Shown here one piece after another: positions 31,589 through 39,162 of a stretch of DNA of 43,779 nucleotides. Where the stretch lies: the NCBI GenBank assembly GCA_022361175.1, contig JAKSBN010000082.1, positions 1 through 43,779 on the forward strand. Reading direction: 5' to 3'. The notes under the pieces are model-generated. The model saw only the letters and a program-made list of their open reading frames with translations, was not told the origin of the DNA and did no database searches. A program made the position numbers and the translations under genes. The DNA is from Pseudomonadota bacterium. GTDB taxonomy: Bacteria > Myxococcota_A > UBA9160 > UBA4427. How positions within the stretch are numbered: the stretch's first letter is position 1; the number at the start of each line of letters is the position of its first letter.

Positions 31589-32152
31589 TCACGAGTCCAG
31601 ATCGTCGAAGGCCGGCGCGGGCTCGCGGGTCGCGGCCGCGCGCGCGATGCTGCGCGCCAGGTACGGGAGACCGGCCGTGGCGAGCGCTTCCAGTGCGTCG
31701 TCGACCAACGGCCCGACGAGGGCCTCGGCCCGCTCGGGCGCCATGGGCTCGAGGCTCTCCTGCAGGGCGGCCGTGTCGCCCGGACGCGAGACCGCCGGGT
31801 TCGGGAGCTCCCACCACGCATCCCCGCCGTCGCGCAGCCAGGGGACCCGCAGGACGCACTCGCGCTGGTCCTCGGCGGCCGCGGGATCCAGCACCGGCGA
31901 GGGCCGCACGGACAGGGCGGGAAAGCGCCCCTCCCGCGACCACCCCACCTCGACGGTGAAGGCTTCGTGCCCCGACGGATGCGGGCACAGGAGAATCCAG
32001 CAGTGCAGGGTCTCGCTGGCGACGAAGCGATACGTGCGCTCGGGCGGGCTCAGGTAGGGAGAAGAGATCGAGACGCGCTCGTACTCCGGCGCCACCTTCC
32101 CGAGGCCGGTATCGAAGAGCTCGCGCAGCGCCCGCCCGTACTCCTTGCGCAT
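31589..32152 (-). CDS. Hypothetical protein
   Basis: Protein of 187 residues that I do not recognise with confidence. The first half (MRKEYGRALRELFDTGLGKVAP, then YLSPPERTYRFVASETLHCWI and HEAFTVEVGWSREG) looks like the DUF4304-type fold, while the second half is helical with VDDALEALATAGLPYLARSI. The coding frame and product composition (Trp, Tyr and Cys in a sensible pattern) support a real gene. It runs in the same direction as the next unknown gene and the small membrane protein. Confidence 0.6.
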   Translation of the reverse strand: MRKEYGRALRELFDTGLGKVAPEYERVSISSPYLSPPERTYRFVASETLHCWILLCPHPSGHEAFTVEVGWSREGRFPALSVRPSPVLDPAAAEDQRECVLRVPWLRDGGDAWWELPNPAVSRPGDTAALQESLEPMAPERAEALVGPLVDDALEALATAGLPYLARSIARAAATREPAPAFDDLDS

Positions 32153-32164
32153 GACACCCCGAAG

Positions 32165-32629
32165 TTACAGCAACAAACTGACCCCGTGGCCGTGGCGGGC
32201 CGCCTGACCGAACAGAAACTGCAGCTGGGCCAGGGTTCGCTGGTATTCGCGGTTGTCTACGACCACTCGGTATTCCACCCCACTCGCGCCCGAGCTCTCC
32301 GCCACGACGAACTCGTGGCGACAACCGTAGGTGTTGCGATCGGCGGCGTACAGGATCGGCAACACCGCCTCGACCGACGCCGGCGAGACCAGCGACGTCA
32401 CGCCCGGTGCCGGCGAGGGTTCGGCCAAGCCGTCGCGTGCAATGGCGTCGATCTCTCCGTGGCCCCACAGCGCGTGCAGCGAGTTCGGCGAGATCCGGAC
32501 CGCGGCTTCGGTGCAGAGCTCGCCGTCCGCGCCCAGGGCGACGGCGGCGGCGCCGCCGGTCCGAAACGGCGAACCGTCGACGGGGACTCGCTCGGGGTCG
32601 TAGTACACACTCCGGCGGGCCGAGCCCAC
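32165..32629 (-). CDS. Hypothetical protein
   Basis: Protein of 154 residues with no recognised family. The start is placed at GTG 32629, directly after the stop of the small membrane protein gene, where the frame begins MGSARRSVYYDPERVPVDG. The sequence alternates strands and helices and ends in LAQLQFLFGQAARHGHGVSLLL. It is a likely real gene because it fits neatly between its neighbours on the same strand. Function unknown. Confidence 0.5.
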   Translation of the reverse strand: MGSARRSVYYDPERVPVDGSPFRTGGAAAVALGADGELCTEAAVRISPNSLHALWGHGEIDAIARDGLAEPSPAPGVTSLVSPASVEAVLPILYAADRNTYGCRHEFVVAESSGASGVEYRVVVDNREYQRTLAQLQFLFGQAARHGHGVSLLL

Positions 32630-32631
32630 GG

Positions 32632-32970
32632 TCAGAAGAGCCACCGGGTAGCCAAGCGATGCAGCACGTAGCCGGCCGGCAGCAGCACGACCCCGGCCCC
32701 GTAGGCGGTCCAGAACGAAAGCTGCAGCCGCTCGGTCAGAAGGAAGGGAACGAAGAAGCCCAGCGTGATCGGCAGCGCCACCAGAATGCTCCGGGCCAGG
32801 TTCACGGTGTCTTCCGAGCTGCCGTGCTGCAGATAGGAGAGCGGCAACACGATGAGGGTCGCCACCGGCATCGCCACCATGAAGCCGGCCAGGCCGGGCG
32901 CCCGCCGCGAGAGCCAAGCCGCCGTGCTGATGATCAGGGCCGAGATGACGACGTTCAGGACGAACAGCAT
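32632..32970 (-). CDS. Small four-helix membrane protein (GlpM/DUF3147-like)
   Basis: Membrane protein of 112 residues with about four transmembrane segments: an N-terminal LNVVISALIISTAAWLS, then GFMVAMPVATLIVLPLSYLQ, ILVALPITLGFFVPFLL and a last one. The size and layout resemble DUF3147/GlpM-like proteins, an uncertain match. The start is ATG with GGAGG four bases upstream. It is followed two bases later by the next unknown gene. It lies downstream of pyrE on the same strand. Confidence 0.6.
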   Translation of the reverse strand: MLFVLNVVISALIISTAAWLSRRAPGLAGFMVAMPVATLIVLPLSYLQHGSSEDTVNLARSILVALPITLGFFVPFLLTERLQLSFWTAYGAGVVLLPAGYVLHRLATRWLF

Positions 32971-32991
32971 CGAACCTCCGGCGCCTCGCCG

Positions 32992-33549
32992 CTAGATGCG
33001 GAGATCCGCTCGCGTGAAGACGGGTTCCAACGTGAGGCCCCGAGCCGCGAAGGCCTCGGCGGCGCCCTCGCCGCGGTCCACCAGGCACAGCACTCGCACC
33101 ACCTTGCCGCCGGCCTCGGTGACGGCGTCGAGGGCGTCCAACGTCGAGCCGCCGGTGGTGGTCGTGTCCTCCACCAGCGCCACCCGCTGGCCCGGCTCGA
33201 AGCCGCCCTCGATGCGGCGACCGAGCCCGTGCTGCTTGGCCTCCTTGCGGACGAAGAAGCCCAGCAGGCCCTCGGCTCCCGGGTCGCGGGCAGCCGCCAG
33301 GAGCACCGCGGACACGACCGGCACGGCGCCCACGGCCATGCCTCCGACCGAGTCGACGTCGGGGCCTCCCCGCAGCTTCTCCCACAGGAGCCGGCCCGCA
33401 AGCTCGACCCCGCGCGGGCGCATCAGCGTCTGGCGCAGGTCGAGATAGAAGTCGCTCTCGCGTCCGCTCGACAAGACGACCTTGCGCCGCTCGAAGGAGA
33501 CCTCGTGAATCAGCTCGAGCAGGGTGCTGCGCGCGTCGTCGGAACTCAA
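32992..33549 (-). CDS. pyrE: Orotate phosphoribosyltransferase
   Basis: PyrE, 185 residues. It makes orotidine 5'-monophosphate from orotate and PRPP. DFYLDLRQTLM and VGGMAVGAVPV are the family blocks, FVRKEAKQHGLG is the catalytic-loop lysine region, and VALVEDTTTTGGSTLDAL is the PRPP-binding motif with its acidic pair. I prefer TTG 33549 as the start because GGAGG lies five bases upstream; GTG 33555 would overlap that ribosome site. The next enzyme of the pathway, pyrF, is nearby at 35129-36040 on the same strand. Confidence 0.97.
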   Translation of the reverse strand: MSSDDARSTLLELIHEVSFERRKVVLSSGRESDFYLDLRQTLMRPRGVELAGRLLWEKLRGGPDVDSVGGMAVGAVPVVSAVLLAAARDPGAEGLLGFFVRKEAKQHGLGRRIEGGFEPGQRVALVEDTTTTGGSTLDALDAVTEAGGKVVRVLCLVDRGEGAAEAFAARGLTLEPVFTRADLRI

Positions 33550-33565
33550 GGACACCTCCGTCCGG

Positions 33566-34744
33566 TCATTGCTTGCGAAGGCCGAGAACCGTCTCGGCGA
33601 CGATCTTGGTGTGGAGCTCGCTCGTGCCCTCGCCGAACTCGAGCGACTTGGCCTCCAGCAGGAGGCGCCCGATCTCGTACTCGGCCGTGCAGCTGTAGCC
33701 GCCGAAGACCTGCATGCCGTCGAGGGCGTTCTGGGTGGCCGCCTGGCTGGCCAGGAGCTTGGCCATGGACGATTCCATGCTGCAGCGGGGAATCCCCGCG
33801 TCCTTCATGCGACCCAGCTGGTACACGATGGCACGCGCTTGCTGGGTGCGGCAGGCCATGTCGGCGATCTTCTGCTGGATCATCTGGAACTCGCCGATCT
33901 TCTGGCCGAAGGCCTCGCGCTCCATGGCGTAGGGCGCCGCCAGATCGAGACAGCGCTGGGCCTGACCGACGCAGCGCGCCGCCACCGAGAAGCGGCCGGT
34001 GTCGAGTGCGCTGCCCAGCACCGGAAAGCCCTTCTTCTCCTCGCCCAGGAGGGCTTCGTCGGGCACGAAGGCGTTCTCGAAGTGCACCTCGGCCAGGTTG
34101 TCGCGCTTCAGCGTCCGCATGGGAAAGTCGCGGATCGTGATCCCCTCGGTCGCGCGCGGATCGACCAGGAAGGCGGTGACCCCTTTGTGCTTCAGCTGGC
34201 GGTCGAGGCTGGCCACCACGAAGAAGAGCCCGGCGTGGGCCGCGTGGGAGATGAAGACCTTCGTACCGGTCAGCTCGTAGCCGCCCTTCACCTTCTTGGC
34301 GGTGGTGGCGAGATTGCCGAGGTCCGTGCCGCCGCCCGGCTCGGTGAGGCAGGCCGAGCAGATGACGTCGCCGGCGGCGATCCCGGGCAGCCAGCGCCGT
34401 TTCTGGGCCTCCGTCCCGAAGCGCCCGATGGAGCCGGCCACCAGCGAGTTGGAGACGGAGACGACCGAAGCCACCACCCAGTCGACGCGCGCCAGCTCTT
34501 CGCAGATCACTCCGTACGTCAGGACGTCGGTGAAGGACCCCCCGTACTCGGCCGAGATCATGGGCCCCATGAGACCCAGCGGAGGCAGCTTCTGGATCAG
34601 CTCGAGCGGGTACTTCTCCTCGCGCTCGTACTGGTCCACGTAGGGCAGGATCTCGGCCTCCGCGAACTCGCGCACCGTGCGGCGAACCAGTCGCTGCTCT
34701 TCGCTGAGATCGAAGTCGGCCATGCGCTCCATGGGGGTGGTCAT
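33566..34744 (-). CDS. Acyl-CoA dehydrogenase
   Basis: FAD-dependent acyl-CoA dehydrogenase, about 392 residues, full length for the family. The N-terminal helical domain (EEQRLVRRTVREFAEAEILPY) precedes the middle domain with ICSACLTEPGGGTDLGNL (flavin-binding GGGSD-like block) and GTKVFISHAAHA; the C-terminal domain carries REAFGQKIGEFQMIQQKIAD and the catalytic glutamate in FGEGTSELH. Substrate chain length is not clear. The start is ATG at 34744, after GAGGAGAG. It runs directly into pyrE. Confidence 0.97.
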   Translation of the reverse strand: MTTPMERMADFDLSEEQRLVRRTVREFAEAEILPYVDQYEREEKYPLELIQKLPPLGLMGPMISAEYGGSFTDVLTYGVICEELARVDWVVASVVSVSNSLVAGSIGRFGTEAQKRRWLPGIAAGDVICSACLTEPGGGTDLGNLATTAKKVKGGYELTGTKVFISHAAHAGLFFVVASLDRQLKHKGVTAFLVDPRATEGITIRDFPMRTLKRDNLAEVHFENAFVPDEALLGEEKKGFPVLGSALDTGRFSVAARCVGQAQRCLDLAAPYAMEREAFGQKIGEFQMIQQKIADMACRTQQARAIVYQLGRMKDAGIPRCSMESSMAKLLASQAATQNALDGMQVFGGYSCTAEYEIGRLLLEAKSLEFGEGTSELHTKIVAETVLGLRKQ

Positions 34745-34941
34745 GTGCTCTCCTCGGCCGTGCCCGTTGCCGCCGGGCAAGGGGCGCCCACGGCTTGGTT
34801 TCTAGCGCACCCGGGGCGGGGCCGGAGCGCGCCTGGCAGCCCCCGGCGCTGTCCTCTATGGTTCCGATTCTTCGCGCCCCTTCCCCGAGGGAAAGCAGTG
34901 CGCGACCGGCACGGAGCCGCCGAGCGGCGGGTGAGATCGAC

Positions 34942-35070
34942 ATGAAGCGCACGACCCAGAACGCCCACCGCAAGCGGAACAAGAGCTCTCGCATCAAGGC
35001 GAAGCGCAAGCAGAAGCTGCGCCGCGCGCGCCAGCGGATGAGCCGCGGCTCTCGCTCCACGTACCGCTAG
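34942..35070 (+). CDS. Small, very basic protein (42 residues)
   Basis: Open frame of 42 residues beginning MKRTTQNAHRKRNKSSRIKA and ending SRGSRSTYR, with about half its residues Lys or Arg and no acidic residue. Such a composition is seen in ribosome- or nucleic-acid-associated micro-proteins. The ribosome site is poor (GAG), but composition is not what random high-GC sequence gives in this frame, and the frame ends neatly before a hairpin pair. Promoter space of about 200 bases lies upstream. Function unknown. Confidence 0.45.
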   Translation: MKRTTQNAHRKRNKSSRIKAKRKQKLRRARQRMSRGSRSTYR

Positions 35071-35116
35071 GCCTCCGTCCGAGGCCGCCTGGCCCGAAGC
35101 CGCCAGCGCGGCGGCT
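35070..35116. terminator. Two GC hairpins at the convergent junction of the small basic gene and pyrF
   Basis: First GGCCTC-N5-GAGGCC (35070-35086), then AGCCGCC-N5-GGCGGCT (35098-35116). Both are perfect inverted repeats; neither has a T-run on either strand. They sit between two converging genes and could attenuate transcription from both sides. Confidence 0.4.
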
Positions 35117-35128
35117 CGCCGTCCAGGT

Positions 35129-36040
35129 CTAGCCGGCCGCCACCGCCTGGCCGAGTTCCGACGTCGACCGCTCGAGAGCTTCGTCGACGGCCTTCTCCCA
35201 GGCCGAGGCGTCCGCCGTGGCGGCCCCGTCCGGAAACAGGAGGCCGCGCGAGGAAGCCACGATGCCGCCTTCGCGCCCGGCCGGCCCCGGCACGAAGCTG
35301 GCCACCGCGTCGTCCGCCGACGCCCCCTGCGCGCCGTAGCCCGGAATCAGAAACAGCGAATGCGGCAGGCGCTCGCGCACCGCCGCGGCCTCGGCGGGAT
35401 AGGTGGCGCCGACGACCACGTCCAGCGACGACCAGCCGGTCTTGGGCCCGCGCAGTGCCTCGGCGGGTTGGCAGAGCGACTCGGCCAGCGCGGCGTACAG
35501 GGGCTGCCCCTCGACGTCGCGGTTCTGATAGTCGCCCGAGCCCGGGTTGCTGGTCTTCGCCAGCACGAAGAGCCCCGCTCCGTGCTCGTGGGCCGCGCGC
35601 AGGTACGGCTCCAGCGAGTCGCGACCGAGATACGCATTCAGCGTGATCGCGTCGACCGGGAGGGCGCCCTTGGGGTTCAAATACTGGGCGTAGGCGGCCG
35701 AGGTCGAACCGATGTCACCCCGCTTCGCGTCCAGCAGCACCAGCAGGCCCTCGCGCCGAGCCTGCTCGCAGAGCTCGGAGAGCACGCGAATCCCGCGCCA
35801 ACCCAGCTGCTCGAAGAACGCGGACTGCGGCTTCACGACGGCCACGCGGCCGATCACCCGCGGCAGCCACGCCTGCAGGAAGTCGGAGACGGCGCTCGCC
35901 GTCTCGGGATCGGCGGGATCCATGGAGCCGCGGCGGAAGAGCGGCGGGATCCGATCCAGATGGGGATCGACGCCGGCGCAGAGCGGATGGCCCAAGGCGC
36001 GCACGCGCTCCACCAGTGTGTCGGCGAAATGTCGGGGCAA
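35129..36040 (-). CDS. pyrF: Orotidine 5'-phosphate decarboxylase
   Basis: PyrF of the longer type 2 kind, 303 residues. It decarboxylates OMP to UMP. LCAGVDPHLDRIP is the first strand, KPQSAFFEQLGW the second block, and LDAKRGDIGSTSAAYA contains the catalytic Asp-Lys-Asp array; LIPGYGAQGAS and ASSRGLLF bind phosphate. The start is set at TTG 36040, preceded closely by GGAGG; ATG 36064 is an alternative without a ribosome site. It is divergent from tgt with under 75 bases between starts. Confidence 0.95.
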   Translation of the reverse strand: MPRHFADTLVERVRALGHPLCAGVDPHLDRIPPLFRRGSMDPADPETASAVSDFLQAWLPRVIGRVAVVKPQSAFFEQLGWRGIRVLSELCEQARREGLLVLLDAKRGDIGSTSAAYAQYLNPKGALPVDAITLNAYLGRDSLEPYLRAAHEHGAGLFVLAKTSNPGSGDYQNRDVEGQPLYAALAESLCQPAEALRGPKTGWSSLDVVVGATYPAEAAAVRERLPHSLFLIPGYGAQGASADDAVASFVPGPAGREGGIVASSRGLLFPDGAATADASAWEKAVDEALERSTSELGQAVAAG

Positions 36041-36113
36041 GGCACCTCCAGGAATGGACCGCATTCTACCGAAGGCCGGGGGGCGCGTGCCGAATGCGGG
36101 CTAGCATCCCGCG

Positions 36114-37229
36114 GTGTTCCAGTTCACGCTCGAGTCCGAGAGCGACGGCGCCCGCGCCGGCCGCTTTGCCACCCCGCACGGGACGGTCGAGACCCCGACC
36201 TTCATGCCCGTCGGCACCCACGGCGCCGTGAAGGCGATGACCCCCGATCAGGTGCGGGCGACCGGTGCGCAGGTGGTGCTGGCCAACACCTATCACTTGG
36301 CGCTGCGGCCGGGCGAGGCGTTGGTCGAGAAGCTCGGTGGCCTGCACGCCTTCATGGGGTGGCCGCACACGATCTTGACCGACAGCGGCGGCTTCCAGGT
36401 CTTCTCGCTGCCCAACAAGGAGATCAGCGACCGCGGCGTGCGCTTCAAGAACGAGGTCACCGGCGACGCCATGGACCTCACCCCCGAGCGCTCCATCGAA
36501 ATCCAGAACGCGCTCGGGGCCGACATCATCATGGCCTTCGACGAGTGCACGCCCTACCCGGCCAGCGAGAAGCTGGCGGGACAGGGGGTGCGCCGCACGC
36601 TCCTGTGGCTGGAGCGCTGCCTGACCGCGCACGCGCGAACCGAGGACCAGGCGCTGTTCGGCATCGTCCAGGGAAGCGTCTACCCGGCGCTCCGCGAAGC
36701 CTGTGCCGAAGCGCTGGTCGCCTGCGACCTGCCGGGCTACGCCATCGGCGGCGTGTCGGTGGGCGAGGGCCACGAGCTCCTGTGCCAGGTCACGGAGCAC
36801 GCGGCGCCGCTGCTGCCGCGAGAGAAGCCCCGCTACCTGATGGGTGTGGGCCTGCCCGAGGATCTCCTGGCCGCCATCGGGTACGGCATGGATCTCTTCG
36901 ACTGCGTCATTCCCACACGCTATGCGCGGAGCGCCACCGTGTTCACCACGCGCGGTCGGCTGCGGCTGACGAACCGCCGCTTTCGCCGCGATGGCTACCC
37001 CATCGACCGCTCCTGTGCCTGCGCCGCTTGTACGGGCGGCTTTACCCGCGCCTACCTGCACCATCTGTTTGCCGCGAACGAGATCTTGTCCGCGATCCTA
37101 TGCGCCATCCACAACGTACATTTCTACGAGCAGCTGGCGGGCGAGGCGCGCCGGGCGGTCTTGGAGGGGCGCTTCGCGGACTGGCGGGCGGAGTTCGAAG
37201 CGCGCTACCGCGGCGAGCGGCGGAACTGA
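36114..37229 (+). CDS. tgt: Queuine tRNA-ribosyltransferase
   Basis: Bacterial TGT, 371 residues. It exchanges guanine-34 of GUN tRNAs for preQ1. The nucleophile-region motifs are ILTDSGGFQVFSL and MDLFDCVIPTRYARS, the substrate pocket GYAIGGVSVGE, and zinc is bound by the CACAAC cysteines and a later histidine (YLHHL). Start GTG gives the family's usual N-terminus. Complete at both ends. No queuosine-biosynthesis partner (queA, yajC) is adjacent. Confidence 0.97.
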   Translation: MFQFTLESESDGARAGRFATPHGTVETPTFMPVGTHGAVKAMTPDQVRATGAQVVLANTYHLALRPGEALVEKLGGLHAFMGWPHTILTDSGGFQVFSLPNKEISDRGVRFKNEVTGDAMDLTPERSIEIQNALGADIIMAFDECTPYPASEKLAGQGVRRTLLWLERCLTAHARTEDQALFGIVQGSVYPALREACAEALVACDLPGYAIGGVSVGEGHELLCQVTEHAAPLLPREKPRYLMGVGLPEDLLAAIGYGMDLFDCVIPTRYARSATVFTTRGRLRLTNRRFRRDGYPIDRSCACAACTGGFTRAYLHHLFAANEILSAILCAIHNVHFYEQLAGEARRAVLEGRFADWRAEFEARYRGERRN

Positions 37230-37341
37230 TCCTTCACCCAACCGGCGCAGCTGCGGCGAAACGTCCTGCCGCCGTCACGGGCGTGACACGTCGAGGTGTT
37301 TTCTTTTGGGTCGCAGGCCCCACCCCCCGTCTGGAGATCCC

Positions 37342-37512
37342 ATGGCCGCTCCGCAGACCACACCTAGCGAAACCCCCAAGGCCCCGCTCGCGAGCATCTG
37401 CGCCTGGTGTCGGGAGCCGTTGTCGGGAGCCCCCGCAGCGGGCGGAACCACACCGCTCAACTACGGCATCTGCCTCGCCTGTCTGCGCGAGCGGTTGGCG
37501 GCCGGTCGCTAG
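37342..37512 (+). CDS. Small zinc-ribbon protein
   Basis: Protein of 56 residues with two CxxC pairs, ICAWCREPLS and YGICLACLRERL, the pattern of a zinc ribbon. The ICAWC...GIC..CL spacing resembles the C-terminal ribbons of PAS-associated sensory proteins, cut down to a minimal unit. The ATG is six bases after GGAG, which supports it as a real gene. Function unknown. Confidence 0.6.
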   Translation: MAAPQTTPSETPKAPLASICAWCREPLSGAPAAGGTTPLNYGICLACLRERLAAGR

Positions 37513-37649
37513 CCTGCGCTGCCCCCCAACCCGCCCGAAGCGGGCGCCGCCAGTCGGGAAGTCGCCGTCGCCAGAGCGCAGCAGGAGCCCGGCAACGGGA
37601 CGCGCAGCCACAACACAGCACGGCGACGAACGACTCCCCGTGGTCGGGG

Positions 37650-38069
37650 CTATGCGGACGGCACCGCGGGCGAAGCCGCGCGAGACACCGGGGGGCCGGC
37701 TTCGACGCTCCCCGCCAACGTGTCGCTGGTCTGCGCCATCCAGCCCGCCAGGCCCAAGCCCGCATCGCGGCCGAGGTCGACGGTGGCCAGGACGATTTTT
37801 TCGCCGGTGTCGAACGCCTCGTCGGAGAGCTGATTGGCGCGCTGCGCGGTTTCGCGCAGCAGCCGCAGCAGGCTGCGCTGGGTGGCTTCCGTCCAATCGA
37901 TGCCGCTGGACACGCAGTCCACCGCGGCTTGGCGCAGGTCGCGCGCCACTCCGAAGCCCGTCGTGGTCGCCGTCTCGCCCAAGTCGCTGGACGCCATCAC
38001 GATCCGCTCGAGCACACTCGCCCTCGGCGAAACGGACGGCGCTCTCCGCGACGCCTTGGTCTCCGTCAT
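37650..38069 (-). CDS. Helical, phasin-like protein, unknown
   Basis: Protein of 139 residues, predominantly helical: VLERIVMASSDLGETATTTG, ARDLRQAAVDCVSSGIDWTEATQ, LLRLLRETAQRANQLSDEAFDTG, KIVLATVDLGRDAGLGLAGW, and a Pro/Ala/Ser tail. I do not recognise a family. The amphipathic helices with scattered hydrophobic faces look phasin-like, which is speculation. The start is ATG at 38069 preceded by GGGAGCGAG; the frame is open upstream but unlike protein. Near the polyphosphate-type genes. Confidence 0.55.
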   Translation of the reverse strand: MTETKASRRAPSVSPRASVLERIVMASSDLGETATTTGFGVARDLRQAAVDCVSSGIDWTEATQRSLLRLLRETAQRANQLSDEAFDTGEKIVLATVDLGRDAGLGLAGWMAQTSDTLAGSVEAGPPVSRAASPAVPSA

Positions 38070-38167
38070 CTCGCTCCCCTCCCTGGCTGGTGAGGGCGCG
38101 AGCGTGGCATCGCTCCATGGCGATGCCGTGACGGCGTCGCTGAGATTGAACGCCGAACGGAGGCGGT

Positions 38168-38383
38168 TCAGGCGAGGGTGCGGAGCAGATCGTGGACGTG
38201 CGGTCGCACGGCCCAGTCGTTGCACCCGCTGTCGTATTCGCCGCCCCGGCGCATGGCGCAGGAGAAGCAGAGATGGGTGCCGGGAGCCACCTCGAAGAAG
38301 CGGTCGGAAACCGGATCGGCGCCGGCGTGGCAACTCACGCACGAGTAGACCGGGCGTGTCGAACGGCTGGGGGCGGGCTCCAC
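38168..38383 (-). CDS. Zinc-ribbon microprotein
   Basis: Protein of about 71 residues with YSCVSCHAGADP and THLCFSCAMRRGGEYDSG, a CxxC...CxxC pair that suggests a zinc ribbon. The first pair reads CxxCH, which alone could bind haem c, but the second CxxC and no export signal argue for zinc. I chose GTG 38383 because AGGAG lies six bases upstream; longer frames are unlike protein. Function unknown. Confidence 0.6.
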   Translation of the reverse strand: MEPAPSRSTRPVYSCVSCHAGADPVSDRFFEVAPGTHLCFSCAMRRGGEYDSGCNDWAVRPHVHDLLRTLA

Positions 38384-38585
38384 GACGATCTCCTGTTCCC
38401 CGCGAGGGCAAGGAGGCCCGGCGCGCGGGCTGGTGACTCTTCGAATGCCCTTTTCCACCGAGGGGGTCAAGAGGGAAGTTCCGAAACACAGCCGTGTGAA
38501 ACTCCGAATGTCCATCGCGTGACGAATGCGTGAAGACCACGGCGATAGAGGCCCTCGCGGCCCCAGTTCGGGGCATGCTGCGACG

Positions 38586-39101
38586 GTGAAGACCCTCTGG
38601 CTCCTTCGCCACGCCAAATCGAGCTGGGAAGACCTCACCCTGGTGGACGCCCACCGGCCGCTGGCGCCTCGGGGGCACCGCGCCGCTCGCCGGATGGCCC
38701 GCTACCTGGCCGACGAAGGCCTGCGACCGGCCGTCCTCTGCAGCTCGGGCGCCGAGCGCGCGCTGGCAACGGCGCGCGCGCTGCGAGCCGCTTGGCCCGA
38801 CGCACCGGCCCTCGACGTGGAAGCCTCGCTCTACGAGGCGGAGCCCGAGGCCCTGCTGCGCTGCATCGGGTCGACTCCGGACGCGGCGGACTCCCTGCTG
38901 CTCGTCGGGCACCAGCCCGGCCTGCAGGATCTCGCGCTGCACCTGATCGGGCGCGGCCAACGCAAGCTCCGCCAGCGCCTGGCGCGCAAGTGGCCCACGG
39001 CGGCCCTCGTGGAGCTGGCTTTCGACGTGTCGGGCTGGCGGCAGATCGAATCCCGAACCGGCGAGCTGGTGCGCTTCGTCCGGCCGTCCGACCTGGCCTA
39101 G
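38586..39101 (+). CDS. SixA-type phosphohistidine phosphatase
   Basis: Histidine-phosphatase superfamily protein of the SixA kind, 171 residues. The RHG-type motif is LLRHAKSSWED near residue 8; the second catalytic histidine is in LLVGHQPGLQD. SixA removes phosphate from histidine of phosphotransfer proteins such as NPr or ArcB. The GTG start has no strong ribosome site. Next downstream is a CYTH-CHAD gene, then a protein with another SixA domain, so it probably belongs to that module. Its TAG stop lies in a dispersed repeat. Confidence 0.9.
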   Translation: MKTLWLLRHAKSSWEDLTLVDAHRPLAPRGHRAARRMARYLADEGLRPAVLCSSGAERALATARALRAAWPDAPALDVEASLYEAEPEALLRCIGSTPDAADSLLLVGHQPGLQDLALHLIGRGQRKLRQRLARKWPTAALVELAFDVSGWRQIESRTGELVRFVRPSDLA

Positions 39102-39129
39102 AAGCCCGACCCAAGACTCCTGGCCCGGC
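39096..39129. repeat. Dispersed repeat, copy 2
   Basis: Matches 8677-8710 at all but about three of 30 positions, sharing GACCCAAGACTCCT exactly. Here the arms are CTAGAAG and CTCCTGG, so the hairpin seen in copy 1 is weakened. It contains the SixA stop codon, mirroring copy 1, which contains the isomerase stop. Confidence 0.6.
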
Positions 39130-39162
39130 GTCCGCAGCGAGGCGCGGTAAGATGAGCAGGCC

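Noticed and set aside
35677..35690. GGTTCAAATAC resembling a tRNA T-arm
   Set aside because: It lies within the pyrF coding sequence and no acceptor or anticodon arms can be drawn around it.
35360..38131. Plus-strand open frame of 923 codons
   Set aside because: It crosses pyrF (antisense), tgt (another frame) and intergenic space. No family motif appears and composition follows GC bias.
38168..38383. Possible c-type cytochrome from the CxxCH sequence
   Set aside because: Only one CxxCH, no signal peptide, no distal Met ligand pattern, and a second CxxC that fits a zinc ribbon better.
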